Shown here: positions 21,461 through 26,219 of the stretch, one piece after another
Numbering within the stretch: position 1 is the first letter of the stretch
How the letters are laid out: each line of letters opens with the position of its first letter
Assembly (NCBI GenBank): GCA_019648995.1
Contig: BLXT01003539.1
Coordinates: 1,216,609-1,242,827 of the forward strand
Origin: Plakobranchus ocellatus
Lineage: Eukaryota; Mollusca; Gastropoda; Plakobranchidae
Length of the DNA stretch: 26,219 nucleotides
Direction of reading: 5' to 3'
Translations under genes and position numbers: made by a program
The notes under the pieces: model-generated
Database searches by the model: none
What the model was told of the DNA's origin: nothing
Seen by the model: the letters and a program-made list of their open reading frames with translations, nothing else

Positions 21461-24400
21461 CTGCAATCAAATATAAAGGAAAGAAAAACATTATTGCAGG
21501 TTTGGTCTAGATCAACACAAAGCATTAGGCCAAAACTGTGCTTAAATCTATGGTATTGTCTGTATACATCCAAACCTATTTACCAACTCCTGAAACTAAT
21601 TGACAACCCTAGACTAACAGATTATGAAAGAAAAAATTGGCCTCTATTTCATTGACATGGTTAAAATTTAAATTCTCTTGCAATGAATTGATTTATTTTG
21701 GGTCCTTGATTCCAATGTTGTCATGAGAACTTTTAATAGTTTTCTTTGACTTAAATAATACATGTAGTTTAAAAATCTTGGAAAGCAATCCCATAATACA
21801 CCAACTATCATCAGAGCTTCAGCAACCAGTGATAGAAATGTAGCCTCGCACAGATTGAGGCGGAAGGAGTGAAGAGGCCGTCTACATCATGAGTTTGAAA
21901 AAAATGAACACAGCCAACAGTGCAAGACTATGCCTGTTGAGCACTGTCAAATAGATTCTTTTGTACATCACAAAAATAAAAATAAAATAAAAATGCACAA
22001 TGGCGAAACTCAATTTATTTTGCAGAGTGTCTACGAATGTCTAATTTAATTTGTTCTTTAATTCAGTGGTGAAATACAAATTTCAAAGATTAAATCCTTG
22101 ATTGCTTTTTTTCTTCCATATTGAAAGTATAATACAACAACGGCCTATGTTTGCATTAAGGCAACCATAATTGAGGTGGAATCACCACAAATTCAATAAT
22201 ACAAAATCTCATGCCCAGCATTAGTTGGGTAGCAAGATGTGGTGAGCAAAACTATTAACCACCCTGTTGCCATTGCTATGTCAAATGCAGCTTGTTCTTG
22301 TGCCTCCAGGACTCATGAATCAGGTGGACAGCCAGTCATTTTCACCCCCTCTCGGTGCACTCTATTTGTAGAATTCTAGATCCCCATTAAAAAGGTTGGA
22401 AATAGATCTAGACTTGCATGGTAGAATCTTCTACACAACAATAAAAACCATTCATGCATGTCTCCAATGAAGTGAGAGTCGGTTTAATTGGGTAATTCCC
22501 AACTTACTGACGAGATAAAAAAAAAAAATCCATATTTTCAAACTCCATCTGATTTATCTTCAGCATTTGTAAAAAAAAAAAAAAAAAATCTCGTACTTTC
22601 TGGTGATACAACATATTCAATCTCTTTTCCTACGGAGCTTTTTCTAGTGGCTAAGCTCAGTAAAATATCAAAATCTTGATGATAAGTATGCCTTACAACC
22701 TGCTCTGAACTAGCTTAAAACATGCTTTGATCTCCAAGCCCCATGATAGGAACAAATAAAGGTTTGCAGACAAACTTAACTCTTTGGCACCACACAACTT
22801 ACTGAGCCAAGCCACCTTTTGCACTGACATAAAAAGATTTTGCTATATAATAGTGCTATAAAAAAATTCAGGAAGGGGAAAACTAAATTTTTTAGGCATT
22901 TAAGATAAAAAAGAGATAAAGAGGAGTTACACTGATCGTCAATTGCTTTCAAGAAAAACAAACCTTGAGAGCCACAAGTTTGTCAAGGATGTTTCCAATG
23001 TCTGCAGTGGATGCTGGGGCCTCCAGATTCAGAGTGAGGAATTGGCTTAAAGCTTCAGGCGTGTGAGTCATCTGCTTCACCTGAGTGTTGAAAATAAGTT
23101 CAGTTAAAGTAAGGAAAATATGCGACACTGCAGTGCTGCACAAAAACCCAGGAATGCTTGATCTAATACGGGCAGAACACTCATAGCCATCCATTTATTC
23201 TAAGATCTTTTCATCTTTTTAATTACAGTGGAACACGTTTAAACCGAAATTCTAGGGAGTATGATTTCTATTTTGGTTTAAGCATAGTGCATTAAATAAG
23301 TAAGATTAATAACGGAGAGTAACCAACTTCCAAAATATTAAGTTAAACCAATCCCACCCATTGTCACACCATAAAGTGAATGAACACGCCTATCCACCAA
23401 GCTTTGTTTTATCCATTTCTCTATCTCCTTCTCTTTCCTTTTCAATTAAGAGGTTCTTGCACCTGTTATAATATTTTCACAATTTCATCATCACCTAAGT
23501 AAGTTTTCCGGTCCTAGTCTCTACTTGTACAAGACAGATGGGTTTATTACTTTATGGCTGTGATGCAACAGTTTTTGCTTAGCTTAGCGTTGACAGGACT
23601 TAGACATGTAGGGAGTGTCTGGCACGGTCTCCTTGCGCAACTGAGTGGTGAAAGAGAAGGGATGGGCAGGTGTGTGCAGTAGACCTAGACCTAGCTAGAC
23701 ATCGGGCCCAGCCATCTGTAGTGTGAGGTACCAGTAACTAATAGTATTGGGTTTGTATGGAGTAATGCGCGAAAGAAAGGGATCGGCAAGGAGTGTAAAA
23801 AAAAGAAAGAGATTTTTTTTATTTGTCGGTCGGACAGTGACTGGGCTTTCCCGGTAGTTTTTATTTCGCTTTAGCCATAGTAAGGCTGCCAATGCTTTCG
23901 GTTTACCGCATGTTTAATAAGAAAGAATAAGAGGAAAAACGGAAAGCTCTTCAATTTCTTTTTGGTTTAGCCGTTTTCGGTTTAGGTGTGGTCTACTGTA
24001 ACTTCTTCTGCAATACCTTTATTTCATAAGCAATAACTGCTGCATTACATTTTTTCCTGACTAGACCACAAAGTTCACAAACTTGATAGTTATATGATTA
24101 ACTCCTCATAATGAAGCATGAACCAAAAATTTACATCATATGTATAAAACTGAAAAAAAAAAGACATATCATCCTTTGCAAAATATTAATCAACCAATTC
24201 AAAAATTATTATGTCTTGATATAGCAGCAAATGCAATTACATTCACATCAATAAGGCTGGCAAGTTAGAGCAGGCATAAAAAAATGGGCAAAGCCTTAGC
24301 AAATATGCGACTGTCATGTTACACTTACCATGGTTTGCTTCCGAGAACGCCTGTTTTTCCTGCTCAGCTTACGTAAATTACCCGAATGCTCCTCGTCAGC

Positions 24401-25409
24401 TTTCTTGAGCAGTACATACTGTCCATCATCTATTTCCTCTGCATATTCTGGATCATCTAAAATTTACCAATTCAAAGTTGAAGCACGTTTACACAGGGAA
24501 AAAATTAAAAATTGTTTTGGCCTTAGGCCTAGAAGTCACAGTTTGTCTGTGTCTATAAAATTGTAGACTTTGACTAGCCTTTATTTTCCATTTACGTTTA
24601 AAATCAATAAAGTGAGCAGCTTTTTCACAAAATGCCTATCAAGCTTAATTAATCAAGTCATCTGATTCATGGAGTTTGAAATGACTTTTTCTTTTTGGAT
24701 TTATATTTTGAAGACTTAAACTGCAATTTAGTTTTTTAAAACATTTTTCAAAAGATTTAATCTAATATATTACTTTCATTTGTAAGATTTTAAAAGTCAA
24801 AATTTGAAACATAGCTAGGAAAATATAAACCTTCTAGTATGTATTTTACCTTGGCTATCAGCAGATGATTCACTGACTGGCTGTGTGTTAAATCGACCCA
24901 GGTATGCTATTAAAGTGTTGCACAGGTGGAGCTCCTCTTCAAAAGGAACCCTGGCTGCTTCTTTCTCAGCTCTGGAAGGATTGTATTAAAATAAATGCTG
25001 AGAAAATTACAGGTGAGAGAAAGATGATTCCTGAGTTCCATGTGCAGTATGAAGAACTTAGTTATTCATAATTAAAAAAAAACATTATTGGTTGAATGTA
25101 AAGAAGGCATGCAAATTCTGATCAATAATTCTAAGTCACTCTGAGTGAAAAGTGGATCTAGAATACATGAGAACCAAAACATTCGGGGGTTAGGGGTGCT
25201 AGAAAAGGTGGGAGAGAGGGGAGGGCAGAGAGAGGGAGATATGGAGAACATTGCCCTGACATACATCCTCTTCCTCTTGTCCTGTAGGAAACTCTCCCTC
25301 CTCTTAAGGCCCTCTTGTCTTTGTTTTTCCTTCACCTCATTGTACTCGTCTTTCTGCTTACGGTAACTGGACAGCATAGACCGCTTTGTCTCATACAGGC
25401 CATCAATTT
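19301..25409 (-). CDS. Bfr1-like coiled-coil protein with long Ser/Pro-rich tail (5' partial, spliced)
   Basis: Five exons join in frame: 25409-25265, 24971-24850, 24456-24329, 23080-22964 and 21460-19301. All nine splice borders in view are GT or AG. The first exon begins with two bases of a split codon, so upstream exons lie beyond the window. The visible product is 889 residues. Residues 1-48 are a charged helix (IDGLYETKRSMLSSYRKQKD...), 49-88 contain FEEELHLCNTLIAYLGRF, 89-131 are acidic then basic, 132-170 contain LNLEAPASTADIGNILDKL, and 171-889 are a low-complexity Ser-rich tail. The order IDGLY/coiled coil, then E-x-LC-x2-LI-x-YL, then L-x3-AP-x2-T-x-DI-x3-L-x-KL matches my memory of the C-terminal half of Bfr1 (nuclear segregation protein) family members. 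In yeast Bfr1 is a cytoplasmic and ER-associated mRNA-binding protein that works with polysomes and Scp160 and affects secretion and ploidy. A role in mRNP biology here is inference. No catalytic motif, signal peptide or membrane segment is visible. Another coiled-coil family cannot be excluded without a search. Confidence 0.68.
21461..22963 (-). other. Intron before the last coding exon
   Basis: 1503 bp with GT at the 22963 end and AG at 21462-21461. It is AT-rich with T-runs in the sense orientation (A10 near 22507 and A16-17 near 22571 on the plus strand) and a GATCTAG-type motif near 22390. A less AT-rich part near 21840-21890 and 22200-22370 may hold decayed repeats that I cannot name. 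Confidence 0.8.
22964..23080 (-). CDS. Exon: short conserved C-terminal Bfr1-like domain
   Basis: 117 bases, exactly 39 codons and phase 0 at both ends, so skipping it would keep the frame. Acceptor TCAACACTCAG, donor CTCAAG|GTTTGT. It encodes a helix-loop-helix pattern: THTPEALSQFLTLNLEAP, then STADIGNILDKLVALK. Fungal Bfr1 proteins, as I remember them, have a similar leucine-rich, PP/AP-x-T-x-ADV-x3-L pattern near their C-terminus. Confidence 0.85.
23081..24328 (-). other. Intron carrying the MITE
   Basis: 1248 bp with GT (GTAAGTGT) and AG borders. Apart from the 773-bp transposon-like insert it is AT-rich without recognisable content, so without the insert the intron would be about 475 bp, close in size to its upstream neighbours (293 and 393 bp). 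Confidence 0.8.
23226..23998. mobile_element. Non-autonomous DNA transposon (MITE-like), TA-flanked
   Basis: The left end CAGTGGAACACGTTTAAACC continues GAAA. The right end, read on the minus strand, is CAGTAGACCACACCTAAACC and continues GAAA. The ends match at 18 of 24 positions and are directly flanked by TA on both sides (23224-23225 and 23999-24000), the target duplication of Tc1/mariner/pogo-type transposases. Inside the right end a further GGTTTAG block is inverted relative to the left side. The 773-bp interior has no transposase frame. It lies in the intron between exons 24456-24329 and 23080-22964. Assignment to pogo-like elements from the CAGTRGAMC start is inference. Confidence 0.8.
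24329..24456 (-). CDS. Exon: acidic-to-basic linker
   Basis: 128 bases. Acceptor AATTTTAG and a strong donor ATG|GTAAGTGT. It encodes DDPEYAEEIDDGQYVLLKK, then a very basic stretch (LRKLSRKNRRSRKQ) that could bind nucleic acid or act as a nuclear localisation signal. The Asp-Gly-Gln-Tyr-Val-Leu-Leu-Lys-Lys block resembles a charged surface motif rather than a fold on its own. Confidence 0.85.
24850..24971 (-). CDS. Exon: conserved acidic helix
   Basis: 122 bases. Acceptor TCCTTCCAG, donor CAAG|GTAAAA. Joined to the previous exon it reads KRKRIAEKEAARVPFEEELH and LCNTLIAYLGRF, followed by a Ser-rich linker. The EEELHLCNTLIAYL pattern is one of the strongest reminders of the Bfr1 family. The phase fits both neighbours exactly. 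Confidence 0.85.
25265..25409 (-). CDS. Exon: coiled-coil segment (first exon in window)
   Basis: 145 bases. Acceptor TTTTACAG and donor AT|GTATGT. It encodes residues 1-47 plus two bases of codon 48, rich in Lys, Arg, Glu and Gln (YRKQKDEYNEVKEKQRQEGL), typical of a long charged coiled coil. The split codon at its 5' end is xAA (Glu, Gln or Lys). The next intron is 293 bp. Confidence 0.85.
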
Positions 25410-26219
25410 CTGTAAAAGAAAAGCATGCAAAATTACAATCTAAAAAAATTTTTCTCAAAAAGATAAGAAGATTTTTTAATGGCAAAACCAAAACTCAATG
25501 CTGGCTGCTGTTTTTAAGATGCGAAATCTTTTTTTCTTTTGGCATGTGTGTGATAACTTTCTTTGCAAAAGTTGTCTAATCCTGCTTCATGATTTCTCTT
25601 TAATATTGTGCAAGAAAGCATGCAAATAATTCTGAGAGTAGACAAAAAAAAGATAAAGTTCAGGCAGCACAATCTATCCTCTATCTCAATTGAGTAATCA
25701 CAGGGTGGTAAATCCCACCACACCCATATTTCTCTAACTTACCCAGGATTCTAAATGCATGTACATATGTGTTACAGCATTTTGATCTATGGTGATTTTC
25801 GCAACAGGTGAAGAATGTTATTTTTTAAAATTTCTATCCAATCTAAGTTACTTCTTACATCATGAAATATTTGTGTTAACTTTTTTCAATCATATTGAAA
25901 AAAAAAACAACACAATTGGTAGACTCATATAATACCTCAGGAAATTATGGATCAATGGCTAATCTTCCAAAATATCACTTTTCTCCCGATACTTCTTTGA
26001 TTATTTTACTTCATTACGAGACTCTGTGTGATTATGACTTTAGGCTATCAAAATTGAAAGTAAATGGCACAAAACACCATGGGCAGAGTAGATATCAAAG
26101 ATAAATAGGTCACAATATACTTGAAATCCAAAAGGTAATGTAATATAAAAAGTTGACAGCCTAATGTTTTCATGGTTTTGATTTTAAGGTAAAGTACAGG
26201 TAAAGTACAGAGAAAAATA
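25410..26219 (-). other. Intron sequence upstream of the first visible exon
   Basis: No exon-like open frame with splice borders is visible on the minus strand. The sequence is AT-rich. Because the first visible exon begins inside a codon with an acceptor site, this is part of an intron longer than 810 bp. Confidence 0.65.

Noticed and set aside
22200..22380. Possible further SINE in the last intron (GGGTAGCAAGATGTGGTGAGC start)
   Set aside because: The A-box-like start is followed by no convincing B box and no sequence shared with the other copies.
1..26219. CRISPR array, operon or prokaryotic gene cluster
   Set aside because: No regularly spaced direct repeats with unique spacers, and the gene structure is clearly spliced and eukaryotic.

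Overview
This is eukaryotic nuclear DNA, very AT-rich outside one coding exon. It has long introns, spliced exons with GT-AG borders, non-LTR retrotransposon debris, tRNA-derived SINEs and many homopolymer runs. These point to an invertebrate animal. Short palindromic motifs such as CTAGATCTAG and TAGGCCTA recur in the introns and intergenic DNA, and with the retroposon types they make a mollusc, perhaps a gastropod, a reasonable but unproven guess.

Layout. 1-371 holds nothing recognisable. 372-2880 is a cluster of decayed LINE fragments of the APE-endonuclease/reverse-transcriptase type (RTE-like, similar to CFDP2-like endonuclease-reverse transcriptases): two on the minus strand, and one C-terminal fragment on the plus strand that meets the minus-strand copy 5' end to 5' end near 2520. 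4437-5865 is a broken C2H2 zinc-finger gene (plus strand) with an in-frame stop and several frame changes, ending in four near-identical 75-bp finger repeats. About 5.9-19.3 kb has no gene I can support. It carries a diverged SINE family (10.2, 11.6 and 14.0 kb on the minus strand, perhaps 8.6 kb on the plus strand), an A39(TAA)7 tract, an inverted repeat pair and many A-runs.

19301-25409 (minus strand) is the one gene that looks intact. Five exons, including the last coding exon, can be joined in frame with canonical splice sites. They give 889 residues of the C-terminal part of a protein whose first 170 visible residues resemble the C-terminal half of the Bfr1 (nuclear segregation/brefeldin A resistance factor) family: a charged coiled coil, a conserved acidic helix and a short conserved domain. 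A 719-residue Ser/Pro-rich, probably disordered tail follows, all in one 2.16-kb exon. The 5' exons lie beyond the right edge. The intron between 24329 and 23080 contains a 773-bp non-autonomous DNA transposon with terminal inverted repeats and TA target duplications.

The genes do not form a functional unit. I see one conserved host gene embedded in decaying mobile DNA. The most interesting points are the unusual tail of the Bfr1-like protein, the SINE family with its long terminal stem, the head-to-head LINE junction, and the strongly one-sided orientation of homopolymer runs from 10 to 18 kb. I found no complete, previously undescribed system.
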